A stretch of 64,000 nucleotides of DNA from Thermus filiformis (GCF_000771745.2 NZ_JPSL02000040.1:1-64000), one strand, 5' to 3'. Shown: positions 16,154 to 25,241, numbered from the stretch's first letter. Numbers and translations: made by a program. Notes: generated by a model not told the origin, from the sequence alone.

Positions 16154-17224
16154 ATGCCTTTAGGTAAGTTCAGGTTCTTCCTCGCCCTCCTCCTGGCCCC
16201 CCTGTCCCTCCTCTCCCTGGGCCAGGCCGGCCAGGAGGCGGACGTCTGGGTCCGGGTCCTCCTCCAGGAGGCCCCCCCGGCTGGGGTGGCGGTGGGGACA
16301 CCGGAGGGGGAGGTCCGGCTGAGGCCGGTCCCGGGCGGGGTCTGGGCGGAGGGGAGGGTGGTGGACCGCCTGGTCCTTCCCGGGCCCTTCCGCCTCGAGG
16401 GCCGGAGCTACCGGGGAAGCCTTGTGGTCCTTCCTTCCGCCTCCCGCCTCCTCCTGGTCAACGCCCTCCCCCTGGAGGAGTACCTCCTGGGGGTCCTGCC
16501 CGTGGAGATGCCCAAAAGCTTCCCCCGACAGGCCCTCATGGCCCAGGCGGTCCTGGCCCGCACCTACGCGATAAGCCGCCTGAACCCCCAGGCCCCCTAC
16601 GACCTCTGCGCCACGGAGCTCTGCCAGGTCTACGGGGGGATGGGGGTGGAGACCCCGGTCCACCGGGAGGCGGTGGAGGCCACTCGGGGCCAGGTGGTCA
16701 GCCTGCCGGCGGAGGGAACCCCCAGGGCCATCTCCGCCCTCTACCACTCGGACAGCGGGGGGATGACCGCGGCCAGCGAGGAGGTCTACGGCCGCTTCGT
16801 CCCCTACCTGAGGCCCCGGCCCGACCCCTTCAGCCCCCGCCGGGCCTGGGAGGTCCGGCTCCCTTGGGGCCGGCTTTCCGAGGCCCTGGGGCTTTCGGGA
16901 AAAGGGACCCCGCCCCCTGGGGAAGGGTTTTCCGTCCTCAAGCGGAGCGAGAGCGGCCGCGCCTACCGGGTCCGGATCCTGGGGAAGGAGGTGGAGGGGC
17001 CGGAGGCCACCCGCCTCCTCCGCGCCTTGGGCCTCCCCTCCACCCTGATTGAGGAGGTCCAGCCGGGGCCGGAGGGGGTCCTGGTCCGGGGCCGGGGGGC
17101 CGGGCACGGCCTGGGCCTTTCCCAGTGGGGGGCCAAGGGGATGGCGGAGGCCGGGTACGGCTACCGGGAGATCCTGGGCTACTACTTCCCCGGCACCTTC
17201 CTTTCCGAGCTTTGGGTACGGTAG
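16154..17224 (+). CDS. SpoIID/LytB-domain exported protein
   Basis: A 356-residue protein with an N-terminal signal peptide (hydrophobic LALLLAPLSLLSLG core). The SpoIID domain is seen in LPLEEYLLGVLPVEMP, the following QALMAQAVLARTYAI helix, the Cys pair region and HSDSGGMTAASEEVYG, and the C-terminal GRGAGHGLGLSQWGAKGMAEAGYGY motif. SpoIID proteins are lytic transglycosylases acting on denuded peptidoglycan in spore-formers; homologues in non-spore-formers such as Thermus have an unclear cell-wall role. ATG 16154 is chosen over the GTG at 16121 because AAAGGGG (16141-16147) lies 6 nt before it and it begins the signal peptide. Confidence 0.88.
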   Translation: MPLGKFRFFLALLLAPLSLLSLGQAGQEADVWVRVLLQEAPPAGVAVGTPEGEVRLRPVPGGVWAEGRVVDRLVLPGPFRLEGRSYRGSLVVLPSASRLLLVNALPLEEYLLGVLPVEMPKSFPRQALMAQAVLARTYAISRLNPQAPYDLCATELCQVYGGMGVETPVHREAVEATRGQVVSLPAEGTPRAISALYHSDSGGMTAASEEVYGRFVPYLRPRPDPFSPRRAWEVRLPWGRLSEALGLSGKGTPPPGEGFSVLKRSESGRAYRVRILGKEVEGPEATRLLRALGLPSTLIEEVQPGPEGVLVRGRGAGHGLGLSQWGAKGMAEAGYGYREILGYYFPGTFLSELWVR

Positions 17225-17229
17225 CCGCC

Positions 17230-17724
17230 ATGTGGATCCAGACCTCCCTGGTCCCCCTGTGGCTCGAGCTCTCCCCCCGGGGCGTCCGCCGCCTCGAGCC
17301 GGCTTTCTACCCCCAAGACCCCTTCCCCCAGAACCCCTCCCCCCTGGCCCGGGAGGTGGAGGCCCGGATCAGGGCCTACTTCCAGGGCCTGAGGCCGGGG
17401 TTCTCCGACCTTCCCCTGGACTACGCCGGGCTCAGCCCCTGGCGGGTGTCGGTCTACGAGTGGGTGCGGGGCATCCCCTACGGGGAGGTGCGAAGCTACA
17501 AGGAGGTGGGCCAGGCCCTGGCCCTGCCCGCCCGGGCGGTGGGGATGGCCCTCAGGACCTGCCCCTTCTTCCTCCTCGTCCCCGCCCACCGGGTGGTCCA
17601 CGCGGACGGCCGCCTGGGGGGGTTCGCGGGCCTCGAGGGCCTCAAGGCCCGGCTTCTGCGCCTGGAAGGGCTAGACCTCACGCCAGACGGCCACCTCAAA
17701 GGGGGGAAGCGGGGGGCCTTTTAG
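17230..17724 (+). CDS. Alkyltransferase-like DNA-repair protein (ATL, PAHR type)
   Basis: A 164-residue relative of O6-alkylguanine-DNA alkyltransferase. The fold signature is intact (YGEVRSYKEVGQAL, ARAVGMALRTCPFFLLVPAHRVV, GGFAGLEGLKARLL), but the catalytic Cys of PCHRV is replaced by Ala (PAHRVV). Such proteins cannot remove the alkyl group; they bind O6-alkylguanine and flag it for nucleotide excision repair. T. thermophilus has this kind of protein with the same PAHR motif. The start ATG lies 5 nt after the spoIID-like gene. Its 3' end overlaps the convergent amylase gene by 54 bp. Confidence 0.9.
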   Translation: MWIQTSLVPLWLELSPRGVRRLEPAFYPQDPFPQNPSPLAREVEARIRAYFQGLRPGFSDLPLDYAGLSPWRVSVYEWVRGIPYGEVRSYKEVGQALALPARAVGMALRTCPFFLLVPAHRVVHADGRLGGFAGLEGLKARLLRLEGLDLTPDGHLKGGKRGAF

Positions 17725-19113
17725 CCTGCCCCCCTCCACCCGGGCCCGGGCCCCGCTCAGGAGGTCCAGGAGGTCCCCCGCCTCGCCCCCCCGGGGCCAG
17801 AGGCCGTGCAGGGGGAGGTCCTGGGGGAAGGGCTCGGGCGTGGCGTTCGCCACCAAAAGAAGCCTCCCCCGGGCGAAGGCCAGGTGCCCGTCCACCGCGT
17901 AGACCCGGGTGTAGGGGGCGGTCCTGAGCTCGGGGAACTCCTTCCTGAGCCGCGCCATCCGCCGGACCCGCTCCCAAAGGTCCCGGTCCCAGCGCCCCTC
18001 CTCCCAGACCATCCCCGCCCGGTTTTCCGGGTCGTGCCCCCCCTCCATCCCGATCTCCTCCCCGTAGTAGACCATGGGGCTTCCCGGCAAGAGGAAGAGG
18101 AGGCTGAGGGCGAGCCGGGCCCGGGCCCGGTGGCCCCGCAGGAGGGCGAGGAGCCTGGGGGTGTCGTGGGAGGTGAGGAGGTTGAGCTGGCTCTGGACCA
18201 CCTCCTCCCGGTAGAGGCCGAAGAGCCTCTCCAACCGGTGGCTGAAGGCCAGGGCCTGGAGGGGCTCGAGGGGGCCGAGGCCGCTTTGGGCCGCGAGGTT
18301 CCGGTCCAGGTCCTCCCCGCCCGCGAAGCCCAGCAGGGCGCGGGCCAGGGGGTAGTTCATGGTGGCGTCAAAGATGTCCCCCTGGAGCCACTCCTGGGCC
18401 TCCTCCCAGATCTCCCCCACCAGGTAGGCCTCGGGGTTGGCCATCTTCACCCGGCGGCGGAAGGCGCGCCAGAACTCCAGGTCGCCGATCTCGTTCGGCA
18501 CGTCCAGCCGCCAGCCGTCTATGCCGAAGCGGACCCAGTGCTCCGCCACCTCCAAAAGGTAGGCCCGCACCTGGGGGTTCTGGTGGTTGAACTTGGGGAG
18601 CTCGGGGTTGCCCCACCAGGCCTCGTAGTTGGGGGCGCCCCCGTAGGCGTTTAGGGGGAAGCCGTGCACCCGGTACCAGTCCCGGTAGGGGCTCTTTTCC
18701 CCGTTCTCCAGGAGGTGCTGGAAGGCGAAGAACCCCCGGCCCGAGTGGTTGAAGACCCCGTCCAGGATGACCCGTATCCCCAGGCTGTGGGCCCTTTCCA
18801 AGAGGTGCCGCAGGGCCGGGTTGCCGCCCAGGACCGGGTCCACCTGGAAGTAGTCCACGGTGTGGTAGCGGTGGTTGGCGGTGGAGGTGAAGACGGGGTT
18901 GAGGTAGAGGGCCTCCACCCCCAGGTCGGCCAGGTAGGGGAGCTTATCCGCCACCCCCCAGAGCGTTCCCCCCTTGAACCCCCGCAGGCTGGGCGGGGCC
19001 TCCCAGGGCTCGAAGGGGCCGGTGGGGGTGGGCAGGCCGGGGGGGCCAGAGCGGAAGAACCGGTCGGGGAAGACCTGATAAAAGAAGGCGCCTCGGCTCC
19101 AAAGGGGCGTCAC
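17671..19113 (-). CDS. GH13 alpha-amylase-family glycosidase (neopullulanase/cyclomaltodextrinase-like)
   Basis: A 480-residue intracellular GH13 enzyme with the conserved regions in order: DGVFNHSG (region I), DGWRLDVPNE (region II, Asp nucleophile), GEIWEEA (region III, acid/base Glu) and LTSHDT (region IV, Asp). It lacks a signal peptide and the N-terminal starch-binding N domain common in neopullulanases, so it is a compact form. It likely cleaves alpha-1,4 links in maltodextrin or pullulan. It starts at GTG, 7 nt after a TACACT -10 box, and is divergent from gmk. Confidence 0.88.
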   Translation of the reverse strand: MTPLWSRGAFFYQVFPDRFFRSGPPGLPTPTGPFEPWEAPPSLRGFKGGTLWGVADKLPYLADLGVEALYLNPVFTSTANHRYHTVDYFQVDPVLGGNPALRHLLERAHSLGIRVILDGVFNHSGRGFFAFQHLLENGEKSPYRDWYRVHGFPLNAYGGAPNYEAWWGNPELPKFNHQNPQVRAYLLEVAEHWVRFGIDGWRLDVPNEIGDLEFWRAFRRRVKMANPEAYLVGEIWEEAQEWLQGDIFDATMNYPLARALLGFAGGEDLDRNLAAQSGLGPLEPLQALAFSHRLERLFGLYREEVVQSQLNLLTSHDTPRLLALLRGHRARARLALSLLFLLPGSPMVYYGEEIGMEGGHDPENRAGMVWEEGRWDRDLWERVRRMARLRKEFPELRTAPYTRVYAVDGHLAFARGRLLLVANATPEPFPQDLPLHGLWPRGGEAGDLLDLLSGARARVEGGRLKGPPLPPFEVAVWREV

Positions 19114-19120
19114 GCCCTTT

Positions 19121-19126
19121 AGTGTA
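19121..19126 (-). promoter_or_regulatory. -10 box (TACACT) of the amylase gene, leaderless
   Basis: On the minus strand TACACT lies 7 nt before the GTG start at 19113. Confidence 0.55.
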
Positions 19127-19161
19127 CCACGGGAAAATGGTGCTTTAGGTCACAGTTCCCC

Positions 19162-19191
19162 TTGTCCGGAAGCCCTTTCCTTTGGTATCCT
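19162..19191 (+). promoter_or_regulatory. Promoter of the gmk-rpoZ operon, leaderless
   Basis: TTGTCC (19162-19167), 18-nt spacer, TATCCT (19186-19191), and the gmk ATG 8 nt later at 19200. The upstream in-frame TTG at 19182 lies next to the -10 box and is rejected as start. Confidence 0.6.
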
Positions 19192-19199
19192 GCCAGGGC

Positions 19200-19844
19200 A
19201 TGCGGGGGCGGCTTTTTGTCATGACGGGGGCCAGCGGGGTGGGGAAGGGGACGGTCCGGGCCAAGGTCCTGGAGAGGACCCGGCTTTTCTACTCCATCTC
19301 CATGACCACCCGCCCCCCCAGGCCGGGGGAGCGGCACGGGGTGGACTACTACTTCGTGGACGAGGCCGCCTTCTTGGACCTGGTGGCTAAGGACGGCTTC
19401 CTGGAGTACGCCCGGTACGTGGACCACTACTACGGCACCCCAAGGAAGCCGGTGGAGCGGGCCCTCGCCCGGGGGGAGGACGTCCTTTTGGAGATCGAGG
19501 TCCAGGGGGCGCTCCAGGTGCGGAAGCGCCTGCCGGAGGCGGTCCTCATCTTCCTCGTTCCCCCCTCCCTTTCCGAGCTAAGGCGGCGGCTCGTCCTCCG
19601 GGGCAAGGACACGCCGGAGAAGATCGCCAAGCGCCTGGCCCGGGCCGAGGAGGAGATCCGCTCCGCCCACCTCTTTGACTACGTGGTGGTGAACGAGGTG
19701 GTGGAAGAGGCGGTGGGAGAGTTTTTGGCCATCCTAAAGGCGGAGCGGCGCAAGACCCCCTACATGGAGGAGGCCCTGAGGCGGGCCCTTTCCCGGGACC
19801 CCGATTTAGAATCGGAGTTGGACGAGATAGAAAGGAGGCTCTGA
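19200..19844 (+). CDS. gmk: Guanylate kinase
   Basis: A 214-residue guanylate kinase making GDP from GMP with ATP. Present are the P-loop [11 protein letters not shown], the GMP-binding signature [10 protein letters not shown]-like block read here as [19 protein letters not shown], the tyrosine-rich [13 protein letters not shown], and the LID region [13 protein letters not shown]. The gene lies directly before rpoZ, an arrangement common in bacteria (gmk-rpoZ-coaBC), and its TGA overlaps the rpoZ ATG. Confidence 0.95.
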   Translation: MRGRLFVMTGASGVGKGTVRAKVLERTRLFYSISMTTRPPRPGERHGVDYYFVDEAAFLDLVAKDGFLEYARYVDHYYGTPRKPVERALARGEDVLLEIEVQGALQVRKRLPEAVLIFLVPPSLSELRRRLVLRGKDTPEKIAKRLARAEEEIRSAHLFDYVVVNEVVEEAVGEFLAILKAERRKTPYMEEALRRALSRDPDLESELDEIERRL

Positions 19845-20152
19845 TGGCAGAGGTGGGGATTGACCAGATGCTCGGCATGGTGGACTCCAAGTACCGCCTG
19901 ACGGTGGTGGTGGCCAAGCGGGCCCAGCAGCTTTTGCGCTACCGCTTCCGCAACACCGCCTTGGCCCCGGAGGAGCGGCCCAAGATGCACACCCTCGAGG
20001 GCCTTAAGGACGACCCCAACGCGGTCACCTGGGCCATGAAGGAGCTCCTTTTGGGCCGGCTGGTCTTCGGGGAGAACCTGGTGCCCGAGGACCGGCTCCA
20101 GAAGGAGCTGGACCGGCTCTACCCGGTGGCGGAGGAGGAAAAGGAGAAGTAA
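19844..20152 (+). CDS. rpoZ: RNA polymerase omega subunit
   Basis: A 102-residue omega subunit. It helps beta' fold and assemble into RNA polymerase. The conserved N-terminal block [19 protein letters not shown] is clear, and the length matches the Thermus protein (about 99 residues). The ATG overlaps the gmk TGA and has a strong AAAGGAGG Shine-Dalgarno sequence at 19831-19838, so it is translated from the gmk transcript. coaBC follows 55 nt downstream. Confidence 0.95.
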   Translation: MAEVGIDQMLGMVDSKYRLTVVVAKRAQQLLRYRFRNTALAPEERPKMHTLEGLKDDPNAVTWAMKELLLGRLVFGENLVPEDRLQKELDRLYPVAEEEKEK

Positions 20153-20207
20153 GGCCACCCCGCCTGGTGGATTCCGAAGGGGGCGGCGAAAAGAGGGGAG
20201 GAGGATA

Positions 20208-21395
20208 ATGCGCGTCCTGGTGGCCGCCACGGGGGGGGTGGCCGCGATCAAGACCCCCCAGGTCCTGCGGCGCCTGCGGGAGCGGGGGCACGAGGTCCGG
20301 GTCCTGGCCACCCCCCGGGCCCTGGCCTTCGTCACCCCCCTCTCCCTGGCAATAGCGGCGGGGGGGGAGGTGGCCACGGAGGAGGCCTGGTTCCGGCCCG
20401 ACGGCCGCGCCCTCCACCTGGAGCTCGCCCGCTGGGCGGAGGCGGTCTTGGTGGCCCCGGCCACCGCGGACGCCCTGGCCAAGGCGGCCCTGGGTCTGGC
20501 GGACGACCTCCTCGGCGCCACCTTGCTGGCGGGGGGGGCCCGGGTGGCCTGGGCCCCCGCCATGAACAAGGAGATGTGGGCCAACCCCCTGGTCCAGGCC
20601 CACGTGGAGGCCCTGAAGGCGCGGGGCCACGCCTTCTTCGGCCCCGTGCACGGCCCCCTGGCCGCGGTCGGGGAGGGGGAGGGGCTGGGGCGGATGATGG
20701 AGCCCGAGGACCTGGTGGACCGCCTCGAGGCCTGGCTTCGGCCCAAGGACCTGGCGGGCCTGCGGCTTTTGGTCTCGGCCGGGCCCACCCGGGAGTACAT
20801 TGACCCGGTCCGCTTCATCTCCAACCCCTCCTCGGGCCGGATGGGCTTCGCCGTGGCCGAGGCCGCCCGGGACCGGGGGGCGGAGGTGGTCCTGGTGGCC
20901 GGGCCCACCTGCCTCGAGCCCCCCTGGGGGGTGGAGGTGGTCCGGGTGGAGAGCGCCCTCCAGATGCGCCAGGCCCTTTTGGACCGCTACCCCTGGGCGG
21001 AGGCGGTGGTCATGGCCGCGGCGGTGGCCGACTACCGGGCGGCCCAGGTGCAGAAGGAGAAGGAGCCCAAGGCCGAGGAGGAGAAGACCCTCCGCCTGGT
21101 CAAGAACCCCGACATCCTCGAGGAGATGGGACGGGACAAGGGGTCCAGGGTCCTGGTGGGCTTCGCCATGGAGACCCAGGAGGGGCTCGGGAGGGCTAGG
21201 GAGAAGCTTTTGCGCAAGAACCTGGACCTGATCGTCCTCAACTACGTGAACCGGGAAGGGGTGGGCTTCGGGAGCGAGGAGAACGAGGTGGTCCTGGTCT
21301 ATAAGGACCGGTCGGAGGCACTTCCCCGCGCCTCTAAGCGCTGGATCGCCGACCGGATCCTGGACGAGGTGAAGCGGTTAAAAGGAGGGGTATGA
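20208..21395 (+). CDS. coaBC: Phosphopantothenoylcysteine decarboxylase / phosphopantothenate-cysteine ligase
   Basis: A 395-residue bifunctional CoA-synthesis enzyme. The N-terminal flavoprotein CoaC domain shows the active-site His (H70 in [10 protein letters not shown]) and the PAMNKEMW motif (N120). The C-terminal CoaB domain has [17 protein letters not shown] and the KxKK-like KNPDILEE region. The segment that holds the active-site Cys in E. coli (ACG followed by GPGRM) reads [13 protein letters not shown] here, so that Cys appears to be missing (A153). The rest of the family pattern is good. A GGGGAGGAGG Shine-Dalgarno-like run lies just before the ATG, and the gene overlaps argR by 4 nt. 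Confidence 0.92.
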   Translation: MRVLVAATGGVAAIKTPQVLRRLRERGHEVRVLATPRALAFVTPLSLAIAAGGEVATEEAWFRPDGRALHLELARWAEAVLVAPATADALAKAALGLADDLLGATLLAGGARVAWAPAMNKEMWANPLVQAHVEALKARGHAFFGPVHGPLAAVGEGEGLGRMMEPEDLVDRLEAWLRPKDLAGLRLLVSAGPTREYIDPVRFISNPSSGRMGFAVAEAARDRGAEVVLVAGPTCLEPPWGVEVVRVESALQMRQALLDRYPWAEAVVMAAAVADYRAAQVQKEKEPKAEEEKTLRLVKNPDILEEMGRDKGSRVLVGFAMETQEGLGRAREKLLRKNLDLIVLNYVNREGVGFGSEENEVVLVYKDRSEALPRASKRWIADRILDEVKRLKGGV

Positions 21396-21847
21396 ACAAG
21401 GCTGAGCGGCACCGCGCCATCCAGGAGATCGTGAGCAAGGAGGAGATCTCCACCCAGAAGGAGTTGGTGGACAAGCTGAGGGAGCGGGGGTTCAACGTCA
21501 CCCAGGCCACGGTGAGCCGGGACATCGCCGAGCTCCACCTGGTCCGGGTCGCCCTGGGCAAGGGGCGGCACAAGTACGCCCTGGCCGATCTTGAGCTCCC
21601 CGAGGACGTGCTGGAGGTGCTCAGGAAGCGATTCAAAGAGTTCGTGAGGGACGTGGACCGGGGAGGGAATATCCTGGTCATCAAGACCGCCGAGGGGCAC
21701 GCCTCGGGGATCGCCCTCCTCATTGACCGGCTCAAGCGGGACGAGATCGTGGGCACCCTGGCGGGGGAGGACACGATCCTGGTGGTGGCCCGGAGCGAGG
21801 AGGGGGCCCGGGCCCTGGAGGAGGAGTTCGGGGGCTTTCTGGCCTAG
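21392..21847 (+). CDS. argR: Arginine repressor ArgR
   Basis: A 151-residue ArgR/AhrC-family regulator. The N-terminal winged helix has the conserved [20 protein letters not shown] and [17 protein letters not shown] recognition helix; the C-terminal hexamerisation domain contains [14 protein letters not shown] with the GT-AGEDT arginine-binding motif. It senses arginine and controls its biosynthesis and breakdown. The start ATG overlaps the coaBC stop (ATGA). In Thermus the protein is known to act as arginine-responsive repressor. Confidence 0.94.
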   Translation: MNKAERHRAIQEIVSKEEISTQKELVDKLRERGFNVTQATVSRDIAELHLVRVALGKGRHKYALADLELPEDVLEVLRKRFKEFVRDVDRGGNILVIKTAEGHASGIALLIDRLKRDEIVGTLAGEDTILVVARSEEGARALEEEFGGFLA

Positions 21848-21856
21848 GGGTCGGGC

Positions 21857-22468
21857 TTGGACTTCTTCCTCAAGGCCTTCCTCACCCTCTTCCTGGTCAT
21901 GGACCCGGTGGGGCTGGTGCCCTTCTTCGTGGCCCTGGCCGGGCACAGGCCCCTCCAGCGCCAGGTCCAGATCGCCCGCAAGGCGGTCCTGGTGGCGGGG
22001 GGGGTGGTCACCTTTTTCTTCTTCTTCGGGGCCTGGTTCCTGCGGCACCTGGGCATCAGCCTCGAGGCCCTGCGCATCGCCGGGGGGATCCTCCTTTTCC
22101 GCATCGCCTTGGACATGGTCTTCGCCCACCTGGAGCGGGAGACGGAGGAGGAGCGACAGGAGGCCAGCCTGCGGGAGGACGTCTCCGTCTTCCCCCTGGC
22201 CATCCCCCTCATCGCGGGGCCCGGGGCCATGGCCAGCGTCCTCATTCTTGCGGGGGAGGCCAAGGGAAGCCCCGGGGGGGCGCTCCAGGTTCTTCTGGCC
22301 GCCTATCTGGTCCTCCTGATGGCCTACGCCTTCCTGCGGGGGGCGGTCCTGGTCCGCCGCGCCCTGGGCCGGACGGGGGTGAACGTGGTCACCCGGGTCC
22401 TGGGGGTCCTCCTGGCCGCCCTCGCGGTCCAGTATGTGGCGGAGGGGGTGCGGGGCTTCCTGGGCTGA
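21857..22468 (+). CDS. MarC-family integral membrane protein
   Basis: A 203-residue protein with six hydrophobic segments (roughly residues 5-27, 42-63, 70-90, 112-132, 142-160 and 178-198). The first segment has the family signature FLVMDPVGLVPFF and the middle loop ends in FPLAIPLIAGPGA, both typical of MarC/YhgN proteins. Function is unknown; early links to multiple antibiotic resistance were not upheld for E. coli MarC. It starts at TTG, 9 nt after argR, and faces the GGDEF gene tail to tail, with only 31 nt between the two stops. Confidence 0.85.
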   Translation: MDFFLKAFLTLFLVMDPVGLVPFFVALAGHRPLQRQVQIARKAVLVAGGVVTFFFFFGAWFLRHLGISLEALRIAGGILLFRIALDMVFAHLERETEEERQEASLREDVSVFPLAIPLIAGPGAMASVLILAGEAKGSPGGALQVLLAAYLVLLMAYAFLRGAVLVRRALGRTGVNVVTRVLGVLLAALAVQYVAEGVRGFLG

Positions 22469-22499
22469 TGGGGCCTTAGCAAGGCTTTGCTGGGTGGCA
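22469..22499 (-). repeat. Degenerate stop-adjacent palindrome, copy 6 (also a likely shared terminator)
   Basis: On the minus strand, directly after the TGA of the GGDEF gene: TGCCACCC, stem AGCAA / TTGCT with loop AGCC, then GGCCCC. It keeps the position, orientation and flanking CCACCC and GGCCCC blocks of the family but has a short, different stem. It fills the whole gap between two convergent genes. Confidence 0.5.
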
Positions 22500-23675
22500 T
22501 CAGCGGGGGCGGGGCTTGTCCCGGTACATCCGCCGGTCCGCCTCCCGGAGGTGGGCCTCCAGGTCGGGGCTTTCCACCTCCACCCCGCCCGCGCTCACCG
22601 CGTGGGGGACGAGGTTCCGCAGGCGGGCGATGACCTCGGGGATGTGGGCCTCCCCCAGACCCGGGTGGAGGCTCACGAACTCGTCCCCGCCGATGCGGAA
22701 GGCCAGGTCCTCCCGCCGGCTGAGCCGCCTCAGCCCCAGGGCCAGGCCCTTCAGGGCCTGGTCCCCCGCCGCGTGGCCCAGGCGGTCGTTGAGCGCCTTG
22801 AGGCCGTTCAGGTCCCAGTAGATGAGGGCCAGGGGCTGCCCTTGTTTCCGGGTCTTCTCAAACAGCCGGGGGAAGGTCTCCTCCAGGGCCCGGCGGTTTC
22901 TGAGGCCGGTCAGGGGGTCGGTCTTGGCCTCCTCCGCCAGGGCCTGGCGCCGCTTGAGGCCGTAGAGGAGGACGGCGGTCTTCAAGGCGAAGGCCTGGGC
23001 CAGGGCCAGGTCCTCCTGGGTGAAGGCGGCCTCGTCCTCGAGGTTGTCCAGGTTTAGGGTGGCCAGGACCTCCCCCTCCAGCACCACCGGCACCCCCAGG
23101 GTGGCCCGGATCTCCCGGACGCGGCCGTACACGAAGAGGACGTCCCCCCCCTGCTGGGCGGTCAGGGCGGAGAGGTGGCGGACCTCCTCCCCCCGGAGGA
23201 CCCGGGGCCGGCCCGCGAACCAGTTGTTCAGCCCCAGGCCGTACCAGGTGGCCTCTTCCTCGAGGCTCGTCCGAAGGCCCAGGAGCCTGGGGTCGTACCC
23301 CACCTGGGCCACCAGCTCAAAGAAGCCGCCCCGCCTCAGGAAGAGGGTCCCCGCTTGGGCCTGGGGGATGGTCTCCACCGCGATGCGCAGGACTTCCCCG
23401 AAGAGGGCCTCGGGGTCCTCCTGCTGGACCAGGCTGGCCATCACCCGCAAGGTGGTGGCGTAGGCCTCCGCCTGGTGGACCAGGTCGCTCACCTCGCTGA
23501 GGAGGATCGCCTCCCCGTCCTCCAGGGCCAGGCGCTCCACCTGGTAGTACCGCCCCCCGGCCCGGTACCGCCTCACCCCGGGCGGAGGGAGGGGAAGCCC
23601 CTGGGCGGCGGCGTTGGCCTCCACCTTTTCCCCCCGGAGTAGGAAGACGGGAAAGGGGGCCTGTAGCAGGTCCAC
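22500..23675 (-). CDS. GAF-GGDEF diguanylate cyclase
   Basis: A 391-residue soluble signalling protein. Residues ~1-70 resemble a small PAS-like segment, ~90-230 a GAF domain (LRIAVETIPQAQAGTLFLR; GVPVVLEGEVLATLNLDN), and ~240-391 a GGDEF domain with TDPLTGLRNRRALEE, LIYWDLNGLKALND and the intact catalytic signature RIGGDEF. It should make cyclic di-GMP. No RxxD inhibitory site is seen just upstream of GGDEF (the residues there are LSRREDLAF). The GTG start lies 4 nt after the recN stop and 6 nt after a TAGAGT box that overlaps that stop. The HD-GYP protein at 39374-40834 could degrade its product. Confidence 0.88.
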   Translation of the reverse strand: MDLLQAPFPVFLLRGEKVEANAAAQGLPLPPPGVRRYRAGGRYYQVERLALEDGEAILLSEVSDLVHQAEAYATTLRVMASLVQQEDPEALFGEVLRIAVETIPQAQAGTLFLRRGGFFELVAQVGYDPRLLGLRTSLEEEATWYGLGLNNWFAGRPRVLRGEEVRHLSALTAQQGGDVLFVYGRVREIRATLGVPVVLEGEVLATLNLDNLEDEAAFTQEDLALAQAFALKTAVLLYGLKRRQALAEEAKTDPLTGLRNRRALEETFPRLFEKTRKQGQPLALIYWDLNGLKALNDRLGHAAGDQALKGLALGLRRLSRREDLAFRIGGDEFVSLHPGLGEAHIPEVIARLRNLVPHAVSAGGVEVESPDLEAHLREADRRMYRDKPRPR

Positions 23676-23679
23676 GCCT

Positions 23680-25236
23680 TTACTCTACCCCGAGGAGGCT
23701 TCGGGCGTGGCGCAAGGCGGCCTCGGTGTAGCTCCCCGAGAGCATGCGGGCCAGCTCCCGGACCCGCTCCTCCCCCTCCACCCGCTCCACCCGCACCCCA
23801 GTGGCGGGGTCCTTGACCACGCGGAAGTGGGCCTGGGCCCGGGCGGCGATCTGGGGCAGGTGGGTGACCACCAGGACCTGGCGGCTTTGGGCGAGCTCGT
23901 AAAGCCGCTCCGCCACCCGCCAGGCCGCCTCCCCGCCCACGCCCACGTCAATCTCGTCAAAGACCACGGTGGGGGCCTCCCCCCCTTGGGTGAGGAGGGC
24001 CAGGGCCAGCATCACCCGGGAGAGCTCCCCGCCGCTCGCCGCCTCGAGGGGGCCCGGGGGGAGGGCGGGGTTGGCGCTGAAGAGGAACTGGACCCGCTCC
24101 AGCCCCTCCGGCCCCGGGGCGGGGAGGGGGAGGAGGGCCACCTGGAAGCGGGCCTCGGGCATGCCCAGGGCGCGGACCTCCTCCGTCGCCTTTTGGGAGA
24201 GCCAGCGGGCGGCCTTCTCCCGGGCCTGGCTCAGGGACCGGCCGGCCCGCGCCAGGGCCTCCTCGGCCTCCTTCAGGGCCTCCTCCAGCTCCCCAAGCCG
24301 CTCCTCGCTCCCCTCCAGCTCCCGGATCTCCTCCTCCAGGCGCTCCTTGTGGGCCAGGACCTCGAGGAGGGTGGGGCCGTACTTGCGCTTCAGCCTCTCC
24401 AGGAGGGCGAGCCGGGCTTCCACCTTCTCCAGCTCCTCCGGGTCCAGCTCGAGGCCCTCCAGGTAGGCCTCCACCTCGTCCAAAAGGGCCCGGGCCCGGG
24501 CCTCCGCCTCCTCGGCCTCCTGGGCCAGAGGAGTAAGGCCCGGGTCCAGCCTCGAGGCCCCCTCCAGCTCCCGCCCCGCCAGGCCCAGGGCGGAGAGGGC
24601 CTTCTCCAGCTGGGCCCTGGCCTTTTCCCCCTTCTCCTTCAGGCTCGTTGCATGCCTGAGCCGACGGGCCGTCTCCAGGAGGGCCTCGTCCTCGTCTGGG
24701 CGGAGCCGGGCCTCCTCCAGCTCCTTGAGCTGGAAGCGTAGGAAGTCCAGCCGCTCCTCCCGGGCCCTCACCCGCTCCAAAAGGGCGGCCTTCTCCTTAA
24801 GAAGCGCCTCGCGCCGGGCGTAGGCCTCCCGGTAGGCGGCCAGGAGCTCCCCCTCCAGGAGGGCGTCCAGGAGGCGTTGCTGGCTCCGGGCGGAGAGGAG
24901 GGCCAAGGCGGCGTGCTGGGCGTGCAGGGCCACCCAGCGCTCCGCCTCCTCGGCCAGCTCCTTCAGGGTGACCACCTCCCCGTCTATCCTGGGGGTGGAG
25001 CGGGCCCCGATGCGGCGGGAGAGGATCCGTTCCACCCCCTCCTTCTGGAAGAAGGCGGTGACGAGGGTGTTCTGGGCGGGGCCCTCGAGCCGTTCCCCCA
25101 GGAGGAGGGCCAGGGCGTCCACCAGGAGGCTCTTTCCCGCCCCCGTCTCCCCCGTGAGGACGTTCAGGCCGGGGGAGAGGTCCAAGGCGGCCTCCCGGAT
25201 GACGGCGAGGTTCTGCACCTCGAGGCGCCGGAGCAT
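23680..25236 (-). CDS. recN: DNA repair protein RecN
   Basis: A 518-residue SMC-like ATPase acting in double-strand break repair. The N-terminus has LEVQNLAVIREAALDLSPGLNVLTGETGAGKS with the Walker A motif; the middle is a long coiled coil (residues ~150-350); the C-terminus has the ABC signature ASGGELSRVMLAL, Walker B TVVFDEIDVGVGG and the VTHLPQIAARA H-loop. Slightly shorter than the ~550 residues of E. coli RecN. A TAGAAT box 7 nt before the ATG implies a leaderless transcript. Confidence 0.95.
   Translation of the reverse strand: MLRRLEVQNLAVIREAALDLSPGLNVLTGETGAGKSLLVDALALLLGERLEGPAQNTLVTAFFQKEGVERILSRRIGARSTPRIDGEVVTLKELAEEAERWVALHAQHAALALLSARSQQRLLDALLEGELLAAYREAYARREALLKEKAALLERVRAREERLDFLRFQLKELEEARLRPDEDEALLETARRLRHATSLKEKGEKARAQLEKALSALGLAGRELEGASRLDPGLTPLAQEAEEAEARARALLDEVEAYLEGLELDPEELEKVEARLALLERLKRKYGPTLLEVLAHKERLEEEIRELEGSEERLGELEEALKEAEEALARAGRSLSQAREKAARWLSQKATEEVRALGMPEARFQVALLPLPAPGPEGLERVQFLFSANPALPPGPLEAASGGELSRVMLALALLTQGGEAPTVVFDEIDVGVGGEAAWRVAERLYELAQSRQVLVVTHLPQIAARAQAHFRVVKDPATGVRVERVEGEERVRELARMLSGSYTEAALRHARSLLGVE
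23682..23687 (-). promoter_or_regulatory. -10 box (TAGAGT) of the GGDEF gene, overlapping the recN stop
   Basis: TAGAGT is formed by the last codons and TAA of recN (GTA GAG TAA) and lies 6 nt before the GTG start. Confidence 0.5.
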
Positions 25237-25241
25237 CCCTC

